From Tetrapisispora phaffii CBS 4417 (lineage: Eukaryota; Ascomycota; Saccharomycetes; Saccharomycetales; Saccharomycetaceae): a stretch of 64,000 bases of DNA. Each line of letters starts with the position of its first letter. Position 1 is the first letter of the stretch. Location of the stretch: assembly GCF_000236905.1 (NCBI RefSeq), contig NC_016522.1, forward strand, positions 558,001 to 622,000. Reading direction: 5' to 3'. The translations under genes were made by a program, and so were the position numbers. The notes under the pieces are model-generated. The model saw only the letters and a program-made list of their open reading frames with translations, had not been told where the DNA came from and ran no database searches. Of this stretch, positions 10,135 through 19,048 are shown one piece after another.

Positions 10135-11157
10135 ATGACAATCCTAGAAAGTCGTCAATGTCATTATATAAAGTCTCATGATGTCAAAAACTTACCTAAC
10201 CTTATTCTGGGAGGTGCAACATTATCTTCGCAATATAACGATGATCCCAATTCAATTCCGATTGCAGATATGATACGATTTGCGTTTAGGAATGGTATTA
10301 CTGCTATTGATACTTCTCCATATTATGGAGATAGTGAGATCATATACGGGAAAGCATTAAAATCTATAAAAATCGAATTTCCAAGGGATACATACTTCAT
10401 TTGTACAAAAGTCGGCAGAATTGGATCGAATGAATTTGATTACAGTGCAAATAATGTGAGAAAGAGTATATTACGTTCTTGCAAAAGATTAAACACGAAC
10501 TACTTAGATGTGGTTTATTTACATGATGTAGAGTTTACACCATTAGAAGATAGCATTGAAGCATTAACCGAATTGAAGAAGCTCAAAGATGAAGGAATTA
10601 TTAAAAACTTTGGACTATCGGGATATCCATTAGATTATATTACCAAATTGCTTGATTATGTGCATGATACATGTTCAGATTCAATTGGAGATTTAGATTT
10701 GATATTATCTTATTGTAATATGAACCTTCAAAATACAAGGTTACTTCAGTTTGAAGATGCTTTGAGAAAAAACAATATTAAGACAATTTGTAATGCGTCA
10801 ATTTTAAGTATGTCTCTTCTAAACTCTTTCGAGACAAAACCATTCCATCCTTGTTCAGAGGAATTGAAACAATGTAGTATCCAAAGTGCTAAATACTGTG
10901 CTTCGAAGCAAGTTGACTTAGCTGATTTAGCCACCAGGTATGCAATCAGTAAATGGTATAGAAGAGGTCCTACTGTAATTGGAGTATCTGACATAGATGA
11001 GTTAAAAGATGCACTAAACAACTACTGGGAAGTGAGAAACAACGATGGTAATTTATCCAAGAAAGACATGGAATTAGTTGACCATATTCAAAAAAAGATA
11101 TTCAAAGATCATCTGAATGAGAGATGGAAATCTGGGATAGATCATGCAAAGATCTAA
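10135..11157 (+). CDS. ARA2: NAD-dependent D-arabinose dehydrogenase, aldo-keto reductase
   Basis: A 340-aa aldo-keto reductase barrel. Ara2 oxidises D-arabinose to the lactone in the D-erythroascorbate pathway. Visible family features are GGATLSSQYN near the N terminus, the catalytic AIDTSPYYGDSE block (about residues 58-69, Asp and Tyr), TKVGR with the catalytic Lys, YLDVVYLHDVEF with the catalytic His, and GVSDIDEL in the cofactor-binding C-terminal part. Length matches S. cerevisiae Ara2 (335 aa). It is the YMR041C orthologue, placed after YNK1 (a YKL gene), which is the first clear sign of interleaving. Confidence 0.93.
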   Translation: MTILESRQCHYIKSHDVKNLPNLILGGATLSSQYNDDPNSIPIADMIRFAFRNGITAIDTSPYYGDSEIIYGKALKSIKIEFPRDTYFICTKVGRIGSNEFDYSANNVRKSILRSCKRLNTNYLDVVYLHDVEFTPLEDSIEALTELKKLKDEGIIKNFGLSGYPLDYITKLLDYVHDTCSDSIGDLDLILSYCNMNLQNTRLLQFEDALRKNNIKTICNASILSMSLLNSFETKPFHPCSEELKQCSIQSAKYCASKQVDLADLATRYAISKWYRRGPTVIGVSDIDELKDALNNYWEVRNNDGNLSKKDMELVDHIQKKIFKDHLNERWKSGIDHAKI

Positions 11158-11282
11158 ATCATTTGAAACAAGCATAAATACGATAGGTACAGTACATTAA
11201 AAAAGTCTATATTATTACTTACATATATATATATGTGTATATGTGTGAGACATCCATCATGATTATTCTATAACTGAATAGT

Positions 11283-11816
11283 TTAATTGTTTAATAAATC
11301 ATTTGGAGCTTGGCCAGCACCTTGAGCAGCACCAGCACCTTGGGCAGCACCGGCACCTTGAGCAGCACCGGCACCTTGAGCAGCACCGGCACCTTGAGCA
11401 GCACCGGCACCTTGGGCAGCACCGGCACCTTGGGCAGCACCAGCACCTTGGGCAGCACCAGCACCTTGAGCAGCACCGGCACCAGCACCTTGAACCGCAC
11501 TTGAATTTTCCTCTGTAATTTGGCTACCTTGCTTTAAATTTCTAGCTTCTTCATCACTGACTTGTTCAATTTTAGCGTTGTAGTCCTTATAGTACATATT
11601 CATGACCATTTTAACTGTGTTATCCAACTCAGTTCTTAAATCCACCGAATTTTCATCACGGAAGGCAATGGACATCATTACGAATAGAGAGAATAAGGCA
11701 CAGAAATAGACAATGATTTTTTTCATTGGAGTAGTTAGACGAGTGGCACCTGCACCGGAAGCACCATTTTGGTATTTTGGTAATAAATCTCTCTTTCTTC
11801 TAATTCCACCTTGCAT
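11283..11816 (-). CDS. YKL063C-like single-pass membrane protein with AAQGAG repeats
   Basis: A 177-aa protein: a basic N terminus (GGIRRKRDLLPKYQ, about 1-33), one hydrophobic segment (about 34-50, IIVYFCALFSLFVMMSIAF), an acidic region of about 60 residues, then a tail of nine AAQGAG hexapeptides. This topology suggests a type II or tail-facing membrane protein. S. cerevisiae YKL063C, a Golgi-localised protein of unknown function, has the same size and the same place beside MSN4 on the opposite strand. The assignment relies mainly on that synteny. Function is not known. The repeat tail is low-complexity, and its reverse strand is also open, so other frames there are not genes. Confidence 0.75.
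   Translation of the reverse strand: MQGGIRRKRDLLPKYQNGASGAGATRLTTPMKKIIVYFCALFSLFVMMSIAFRDENSVDLRTELDNTVKMVMNMYYKDYNAKIEQVSDEEARNLKQGSQITEENSSAVQGAGAGAAQGAGAAQGAGAAQGAGAAQGAGAAQGAGAAQGAGAAQGAGAAQGAGAAQGAGQAPNDLLNN
11322..11483 (-). repeat. 18-bp coding minisatellite, nine copies
   Basis: Nine uninterrupted 18-bp units coding AAQGAG. Units differ only at two third-codon positions (ttgagc/ttgggc and ccggca/ccagca on the plus strand). A partial unit follows up to about 11489. The near identity suggests recent expansion by slippage or unequal exchange. Confidence 0.95.
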
Positions 11817-14293
11817 TCTTCAAAGAACTGGATATATATATATATATATATATAATTATGCGTATGCGTGTGTGTGGTGTATAAGATGACTCGATAGAGT
11901 GTGTTCTTCTAAATATAAGAATTTCTTCAATCGTAGAAAAAAATGCAAAAAACAAATGTAATGATGTCGTTAGCGGTAAAGAATAGTTAATTTTGAATAT
12001 AAGTATAACAAGTTAAGAATATATTAAAGAAGGAAAACAAAAAAGAAAACCTTCATTAGAAGTTGATAAAGAATTAAGCATGGGATATTAAGATACATAC
12101 GTATTACAATCAGTGAAAAAAAACAACATTATTAGAACAGCTATGCCATATAGCCAAAAGTAATATGTATATTTCACCATCTTGCCAAGTTGCAAAAACG
12201 AAATCTTAGAAGTGGGTACCCGGCCTTTCTTTGATCATATTTTCGAAAAACGAAAAAGCACAAACGAAAATATTGGAATCTGCGAATCTGCGCAAATGAG
12301 TGTTTTGTTGGTGTCAGAAACATATGTGGGAGAGGCAGGGGGGACGCGGGATTGGAGAACTGCATATGTATTGGTGTCATTGGAACGATTGATTATACAA
12401 AGACGTAAGTACGAATGTAGTCATAAGAACAAGGCATAGAACCGCATAGAAGTACATACTGTCGTAGTAACTACGTGCATATTTTAGTAAAGTATTTCGT
12501 TTAGAATCGTCTCCCTGAGCATAACAAAGGCTAATTTTGAGTATTTACTTATATCTAGTGTTGTTCTTACTACTGCTCGTCGATGCATCAGCGAAGTGAA
12601 AAAAATAAATAGTGAAATTCTATTATCAGGGATTAAAAGGGAGGAGATAAAATGTCAATCTGCACGGAACTGGATACCCATGGATAAAAACTCCAGGACC
12701 CGATATAAATAGCCTTTTCCAGATTTTATTTTCCTTGTTTTTTTCCTTCGGAGAGATTCGGGTAGCTGAATTGTTTATTTAATAACCTCATCTAGTACAT
12801 CTTACGGGCTGCCGTAGCTGTTTAACCCGTCTTCTTCAGTTTCGTTGTTTAGCACACCACGAAACTGGAGAGGACAAGCACAGTAATTATGTTGAACTGG
12901 CATTCCGTCGTACGCGATCTTTCTTGTTCACTTCTTAGGATATTGAAATTGCATAACGGAAATAGATGTTTGAGGGTTAATATCCATGGTAGCAATAATG
13001 ATTATTTAAGCAATATACAATATATATATATTACACGACACAATACAATATCAGTTACAAGTGCTTTGCTGCTTTTAATAGCAAAAAAAAGTCAAAAAAA
13101 CCAAAAAATATACAACACAAAAACGCAAAAAAACACATGACAAGATGCGTTGAATTGTTTTTTATTCTACAACGCTTTCACTCTAATTACATTTTTAATT
13201 GTAATTTAATCCGGGCTTTTTAAACTTGCTCTGTAATTGTCGTGTGTATGTTTCTTTTGTTCACCCTAATAACTAAATTATATTTCGAAAAGAGAAAGAA
13301 GAAAAAAAGCAAAGACAAGATCCGAAGAAGCAGAGAAGAGCGCCTGAAAATGATGACAAGATAATAAGCTAATTCTGTTTTCGTTTTAATTGAATTTGTC
13401 AACAATCCCCTACATACCGTACAAATAACTTAATACAACACATACTGCATTAATTGAAATACTTAAACATTCCCAACAACAACAACAATTAGAACACAAT
13501 AGTATGTTATGCACATTTTCGACATATATCGTAGTAAGGATATGTCTAGTTGTTAAACTTCAATTATTGGCACTTCCTTGACAATTGCCCAAAAATATGT
13601 ATATGCATATCTCTTTGTTTTGAAAAATTGCTATAAAAACTTGGTTATTTCGATTCGAGAAAGGTGGGTTATCTTTGTTTTCAAAATATTATTTACAATC
13701 GATATACTATAAGATACTTTAACTTGCAACTTTATTTGTTACGTCAAGTTTAAGGTTTGTTCCTCAAAATTTCCTTGCTATATTGATTGTCTGTTTAATA
13801 GTTTGTATTCAGGCCAAATCTACTTTTATATATGGAGGAATAACTACTTCAAATACCACACTCTCTACATAATAAAAATACCATCTATATTTTTTGCTGC
13901 TTTTTAAATTCGTTTGTCCTTTTTTAAGTATGGGAAAATTCCTAATCTGTATTACAGTACTTATTCTTCCTTTCTTCTCTTATTATCTCCATGCATGAAG
14001 AATATTTTATATATATATATAAGCTCATGTAATTGAAGTCAATCACAATTTTGTATACGTTCCGATACATGCTTGTCTTAGTTTCTTTTTTTTATCGTGT
14101 ACTTGTTACGTGGTTACAAGTGTCAGTTAACATTATTCATCCGCATTGGCGATCTGGTATGTTTTATATGCAGGCCAGTAATAAAGTGTACTATAGGTGG
14201 AAATTTTAAGGAAGAAATATCCTAAATATAATATATTCATTACTGTATCCTTAGTTTTTTTCATCTATATGTATATACATATATATCTTTTAA
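11817..14293. other. 2.48-kb gene-free region upstream of the MSN4-type gene
   Basis: Shared upstream region of the YKL063C-like gene (minus) and MSN4 (plus). It contains a TA tract (11832-11854), an AGGGG stress-element core at about 12337-12343, a TATA-like GATATAAATAG at about 12701, and a 17-bp potential RNA hairpin (12829-12875). Short ATG frames such as 12889-13140 have no protein-like composition. The MSN4 leader or promoter may be unusually long, or a non-coding transcript may start near 12.75 kb. Confidence 0.5.
12829..12875 (+). other. 17-bp potential RNA hairpin
   Basis: GTCTTCTTCAGTTTCGT (12829-12845) pairs with 12859-12875 across a 13-nt loop. All 17 positions pair, two of them as G-U wobbles that work only in plus-strand RNA. 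The sequence AAGCACAG follows the stem. A second small stem, ACGG(GCTG)CCGT at 12804-12815, lies just upstream. Confidence 0.5.
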
Positions 14294-15391
14294 ATGGCGG
14301 ATTTAGATGAATTGCTTAATAATGACGCAGCTGTGTTAGAATTGGATAGTCTAACTAATTTAGAATTTGAAAGTTTATCTAATAATATTAATGTTAACTT
14401 TAATAATAGTTATTTAGATGGACTGCTGATTAATAAAAACAATAATATTAGTGAATCAACATTAGTGACTCCCAAAAAATTGCATAAATCAAATAGTAAC
14501 GTTTCAATTGGTTGGAAAGAAGATACTGTGGACTATAAATATACCACAACAAATAGTAATGAGATTCATAATAGTACATTGAGTGTAGTCGATCAGAACC
14601 AACCAAGAAATTCAATTTCTCATGGTGTTGATTTTTGGAATGTCTCAAATACAAAACGAAATAGTTTAGTGAAACAAGAAGGAAATAGAGATGAAAATGG
14701 AAACGAAGACAAAAACGAAAATGTTGACGACATTGTTAACTATGAATATGATACAAACTTATCCAAATCATTGAATTATTTTTACTTCAATTCTGAGAAC
14801 CTTTCAAATTCAGCATTATTTAGTGAGAGTCCAGTACCAGTTCAAGAACAATCATTACTGGGGAATTTTCAGCCAACAATCAAATATTCAAACAGCATAT
14901 CTCCATACCCCACATCAAACATATTTATACAAGACAACAACAGTAACACAACAATGAATCCAAATGATATATCTATACGAAAAAATTCAAAAAACAGTTA
15001 TGATCAAGAATTCTTAACCAATAACGAGAGAAGGCCTTCCACTCTAATTAATGCCACACCCGTGTTGGCTAAAAGTATAGATCCTTCACAGAATTTTATA
15101 GCTAAGAGAAATAGTATACATACTTCCATAAAGCAATCTGCTTCATCGAAGGATAAGTTACCTTTTGTGAAAAGAAATTCAATATCACCACAAATTATTT
15201 ACAGTGATAAACCGTTCAAATGTAATAAGTGTGAGAAAAAATTTAAAAGAAGTGAACATTTGAAAAGACATATACGATCTGTACATTCAACGGAAAGACC
15301 ATATCATTGTCAATTCTGTGAAAAGAATTTTAGTAGGAGTGATAATTTATCACAACATCTAAAGACACATAAAAGACATGGAGATTTTTAA
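14294..15391 (+). CDS. MSN4: Msn4/Msn2-type stress-response zinc-finger factor, short form
   Basis: A 365-aa protein with two C2H2 fingers at the very C terminus (about residues 305-365): C-x2-C...H-x4-H with RSEHLKRH, then C-x2-C...H-x3-H with [12 protein letters not shown], ending HGDF as in Msn4. These finger residues bind the AGGGG stress element. Upstream lie many Arg-Arg/Lys-x-Ser sites (for example RRPS at about residue 244, KRNS twice before the fingers), typical PKA-type sites for nuclear exclusion. The acidic-hydrophobic N terminus (MADLDELL...) could be an activation segment. S. cerevisiae Msn4 and Msn2 have about 630 and 704 residues, so this copy is little more than half length. 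It sits beside MIH1, as MSN2 does, and beside the YKL063C-like gene, as MSN4 does. Confidence 0.92.
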   Translation: MADLDELLNNDAAVLELDSLTNLEFESLSNNINVNFNNSYLDGLLINKNNNISESTLVTPKKLHKSNSNVSIGWKEDTVDYKYTTTNSNEIHNSTLSVVDQNQPRNSISHGVDFWNVSNTKRNSLVKQEGNRDENGNEDKNENVDDIVNYEYDTNLSKSLNYFYFNSENLSNSALFSESPVPVQEQSLLGNFQPTIKYSNSISPYPTSNIFIQDNNSNTTMNPNDISIRKNSKNSYDQEFLTNNERRPSTLINATPVLAKSIDPSQNFIAKRNSIHTSIKQSASSKDKLPFVKRNSISPQIIYSDKPFKCNKCEKKFKRSEHLKRHIRSVHSTERPYHCQFCEKNFSRSDNLSQHLKTHKRHGDF

Positions 15392-16009
15392 ATCAGGGAG
15401 CAATACAAACATAACTTTGAAAAGAACACAACAACAACAACAACATAATACAGATATTAACAGAACATTTATATATATACATTTTATTTTTAATAATTAA
15501 ATAATGATAATTGACCTACCTTATTCTTTAGATAACTCAACCAGTACTCAGATCCTCAGTCTACCCAATCTAGTTTCCTAAGCTTTTATTATTGAATGGA
15601 AAATAAAATCAACTAGTCTTTCATAGTTCAAATAAACTTATTATCTTACAATGATGTATGTCACAATAAATCATAGCTTTCCATTATTTACTACAATAAT
15701 ATTCTGAAACAGGGCGATATAACATTCCTTATAATTCCGTATTTATATTTTATTTTCAATGTTTTCATTTCGGATCAATTTTCATACTTAGTGACCTTAT
15801 TTAGAAATATGAAAATATGATCATATATATATATATAAAGATATGAATATTTTCATTTAATATGCCTAGATTCTAAATAAACAGTAACCTAAGCGTAGTA
15901 GATTTGAACTTAAAAAGGTGATAAAGACAAAAGATTCATAAAATTAGCAGGCATATTGTAGGATTTTACAAAGTTGTTCACTTTAGAGACGATAAACGAG
16001 GCACAAAGA
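15392..16009. other. intergenic, MSN4 3' end and MIH1 promoter
   Basis: About 620 bp of AT-rich DNA with a short TA tract near 15825-15837. The frame upstream of the MIH1 ATG is open to 15974 but has no ATG there. No other element recognised. Confidence 0.5.
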
Positions 16010-17803
16010 ATGGGGTTACAATTTATGAACACAAAAGATAGTACTGATCTAGATCCCAATACATCTAAAAGATTATCATTTACTAGTCCATTCCATGAAG
16101 GTACTAAAATATTCAAAAATATTCATTCGTTATTGAAATCGTCATCAAAAAAAGATAGTCAATCTCCTTTACAAGAGAAAGATGCTAAAGATAAAATGTA
16201 CATTGACGATGATTCAATTAGTGATGAATTATTAATTGCATCCCCTTCCAGAAATAAATCAAAGAGTAAGTTAAATTATAAAACAGTAGATCGATTACCT
16301 TTACATGATATCTCAGACAGTGTTATTAACACTTTGGCTAATATGGATAGATCACAACGATACGACGATGAACAATCTCTGGATAAACATATATTGAATT
16401 TGAAAATAGATAATCCATTAAATGCTCCACTTTTATCTAGTTTCAATTCTCTAGGATCTAATACCAATACAGTTAATAGAAATAATAGTGCCAACCATGA
16501 TAGTTATTTTGATAGTGACGATTTGATTGTCAATAATATAACTATAAGTTTACCAAATAAACAAGATAACAGAATCTTGAAAACCAGATCAAATTCATTA
16601 AGAAGAATACAATCTACTTCTTCTCACAAAGATACAGAGAATCATTGCCGTTCAAAATATCCAGCAAGAAAAAGAAATAATTCGATGGCCATTGAGGTAA
16701 AAAATTTATATGGAAAGGTGACTCTAAACAACACACAAAAGCGAGATAGGATATCTAATAATAAAGTAGAATATGAAACTACAAATATAACGGCCGAGGG
16801 CCCAAGTAGTCTATTTGATTCTGTATTAAGTGAATCAAATATACTGTTTTATCATAATAATGATAAAAATACTAAAGACAATTTCCCACGCATTTCTCCT
16901 TCAACACTTAACGAGATCATTGATAATAAAATATACGAGCCGCATTATCAATCCTACATTATAATTGACACAAGATTCAGCTACGAATTTTTTGGTGGTC
17001 ATGTAAAAAATGCATTAAATATTTCAACGAAAGACGATATTGAGTGGGAATTATTAAATGAATCGCGAATAAAATCAAATGCAAATCAGAAACCAATACT
17101 AGTGATCTTTCACTGTGAATTTAGTTGTTTCAGGAGTCCTATTTTAGCTTCTCACCTAAGAAATTGTGATAGAATATTAAATTTTGAAAGCTACCCATCA
17201 TTATTATATCCTGATATTGTAATTTTAGATGGTGGATATAAATCATTTTTTGACAAGTATTCGCTTCAATGTTTTCCTTGTAACTATATTTCTATGGATT
17301 CACAAGAAAATGTTGTGAATCGAGGCCAAGAATTACACAAATTCAGGTCTGAGTCAAGGAAAGTTGTATCCAGAAGTAATTCATTATACAGATTATCATC
17401 AATATCAAGATCAAATTCAGCTTTGAGAAATTCCACATCACATAATAATAACAGGGCTGAATTTTCGAAATCAAACTTATTCATAGCAAAAACTGAAGAT
17501 TGCTCAGTAAACCCATTTCAGGTCAATTTTAAACCCCCTCCACCCAGGTCAATATTTACAAAGGGTAGTTCATACTCTTCAAAAGAGAGTATTTATAATT
17601 CATCACCCACTAGCAGATCATCGTTTTATTCGATATTAGATAGTGCTAATGATCTTTCTGTTTTTAATCAAAACAAACCAGAAGATACTGAGGACAATTT
17701 TTTTGCAGAAGAAATGCCAATCTCAAGCGGCACCAACGAAGCATCGTTAACTCTACATGAGGCAGATGAAAGAGATTTAACGGTTTGCTTAGAAGAGCAA
17801 TGA
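16010..17803 (+). CDS. MIH1: Cdc25-type phosphatase Mih1
   Basis: A 597-aa protein tyrosine phosphatase of the Cdc25 family. In yeast it removes the inhibitory phosphate that Swe1 puts on Cdc28, and so promotes mitosis. The rhodanese-like catalytic domain spans about residues 290-420: IIDTRFSYEFFGGHVKNALN, then the signature HCEFSCFR with Cys369 and Arg375 (C-x5-R). The long Ser/Asn-rich N terminus (about 285 residues) and the tail look disordered and rich in phosphorylation sites. The start is the ATG at 16010; the frame is open 36 bp further but begins with TTG. Position between MSN4/MSN2 and IMP2 matches YMR036C. Confidence 0.94.
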   Translation: MGLQFMNTKDSTDLDPNTSKRLSFTSPFHEGTKIFKNIHSLLKSSSKKDSQSPLQEKDAKDKMYIDDDSISDELLIASPSRNKSKSKLNYKTVDRLPLHDISDSVINTLANMDRSQRYDDEQSLDKHILNLKIDNPLNAPLLSSFNSLGSNTNTVNRNNSANHDSYFDSDDLIVNNITISLPNKQDNRILKTRSNSLRRIQSTSSHKDTENHCRSKYPARKRNNSMAIEVKNLYGKVTLNNTQKRDRISNNKVEYETTNITAEGPSSLFDSVLSESNILFYHNNDKNTKDNFPRISPSTLNEIIDNKIYEPHYQSYIIIDTRFSYEFFGGHVKNALNISTKDDIEWELLNESRIKSNANQKPILVIFHCEFSCFRSPILASHLRNCDRILNFESYPSLLYPDIVILDGGYKSFFDKYSLQCFPCNYISMDSQENVVNRGQELHKFRSESRKVVSRSNSLYRLSSISRSNSALRNSTSHNNNRAEFSKSNLFIAKTEDCSVNPFQVNFKPPPPRSIFTKGSSYSSKESIYNSSPTSRSSFYSILDSANDLSVFNQNKPEDTEDNFFAEEMPISSGTNEASLTLHEADERDLTVCLEEQ

Positions 17804-18084
17804 GTTATTGGCCTTAGTACTTACTCTCTGAAATTCCCTCAACTTTATAATATTAACCTTACATATTTACTCGTCATAGCCATACATACACATTCATTCA
17901 TTTTCAATAAATTAATACCATATTTGCACAGTTATCAAAGTATAAAATAACACCCCGTATAAGTTAATAGAAGAGTTATCTAAATAAGAAATGTAACATT
18001 GAACTATTTTAATATTTAAATATTTATTTACACGTTAATGCCAATAAAGTTCATGAATATATACTTATGTATCCAATTATCGGA

Positions 18085-18615
18085 TCACTGACGAGTTGCT
18101 AATGAAAGCGCATCATGCCTTCCAACTGTCTCATTTAGGTTAGTTCCCCAACGAGTTGGAGGCCATATTACTTTAACAACTTTACCTACAATCATTCCTG
18201 TCGCAACTGCACCAAAATTATTACTATCAACTGATTGGGTTACGTTATCACCTTCTACCCATATATGATTTCTAGGCACTAAAACAGTTTCCTTTGGATA
18301 TGGATGTAAGGTCTTAATTGTATCAAACTGGACCCCTTTAATTCTCTTGCAATATATTTTATGGGGATCGGATGGTGACTTAATCAACACAATATCATTA
18401 CGTTTTAAGTTGTATGACTGTGTACAGCCCCACTTCCAAAGTAATACCCAGTCTGTTGAAAGTTCGTTGTCATTTGGATTCAGAGAAGGTCGCATGGAAG
18501 GTCCTTTAATTCTGGCAATATATGATACATTGTCATTAAAAGCTATTATCACCGGTATCCATGATAGTATTTTCAAAGATCTTTTAAAGCCTGGTGAATG
18601 AAAAATGGTACTCAT
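18085..18615 (-). CDS. IMP2: mitochondrial inner membrane protease subunit 2
   Basis: A 176-aa type I signal peptidase-like serine protease. It matures proteins on the outer face of the mitochondrial inner membrane together with Imp1. One N-terminal membrane anchor (about residues 14-27) is followed by the catalytic Ser40 in KGPSMRPSL and the catalytic Lys90 in YCKRIKG. The box HIWVEGDN follows further on. Length is the same as S. cerevisiae Imp2 (177 aa). It is convergent with MIH1, as in YMR035W-YMR036C. Confidence 0.96.
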   Translation of the reverse strand: MSTIFHSPGFKRSLKILSWIPVIIAFNDNVSYIARIKGPSMRPSLNPNDNELSTDWVLLWKWGCTQSYNLKRNDIVLIKSPSDPHKIYCKRIKGVQFDTIKTLHPYPKETVLVPRNHIWVEGDNVTQSVDSNNFGAVATGMIVGKVVKVIWPPTRWGTNLNETVGRHDALSLATRQ

Positions 18616-19048
18616 CCTATATACTTAAATGTGCACGGAGAAGCATCTGCATATATTCGTACAACCACTTGATAATACGACAGTAACTCTTAGATAAATA
18701 AGAAGATAGATCTTAATACATATGAATTAGTTTTGATCAAATCCTTTGATAGTTTTTGTGATACATCTTTGTTCTGTTATGAATCATAATTTTCATTAAT
18801 ACTTTTAATATAGCTTAAAATCCGAAAATTCACTAAATATTTTAAAGGTTAGTAAAATAAATGAAGCTAAAATCGTCGAATAAGTAAATATTTTTTACAA
18901 AATATAATATTATTACAATGAATTAGAATGTCCTTAATGGAGGAAATATTTATTTATATATTAAATAGAATGAAATAAAGTTCCAACGAGTTTTACTCAT
19001 AAATTAATGAATTTGGGCAATGTATATTTCATTTGTCACCGATAAAAT
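18616..19048. other. intergenic, IMP2 promoter and HOF1 3' end
   Basis: 433 bp of AT-rich DNA. In S. cerevisiae YMR034C and ARP9 lie between IMP2 and HOF1; neither is present here, and no remnant was seen. Confidence 0.5.

Noticed and set aside
11303..11518. Open frames on the plus strand across the YKL063C-like gene
   Set aside because: They result from the 18-bp repeat being open in several frames; the minus-strand frame has the membrane segment and syntenic position.
12804..12885. H/ACA snoRNA
   Set aside because: An ACA follows the hairpin, but the stem is continuous without a guide pocket and no H box with a proper first hairpin was found.
12182..13405. Several 60-85 codon frames in the MSN4 upstream region
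   Set aside because: No conserved motif, mixed strands and codon use unlike neighbouring genes.
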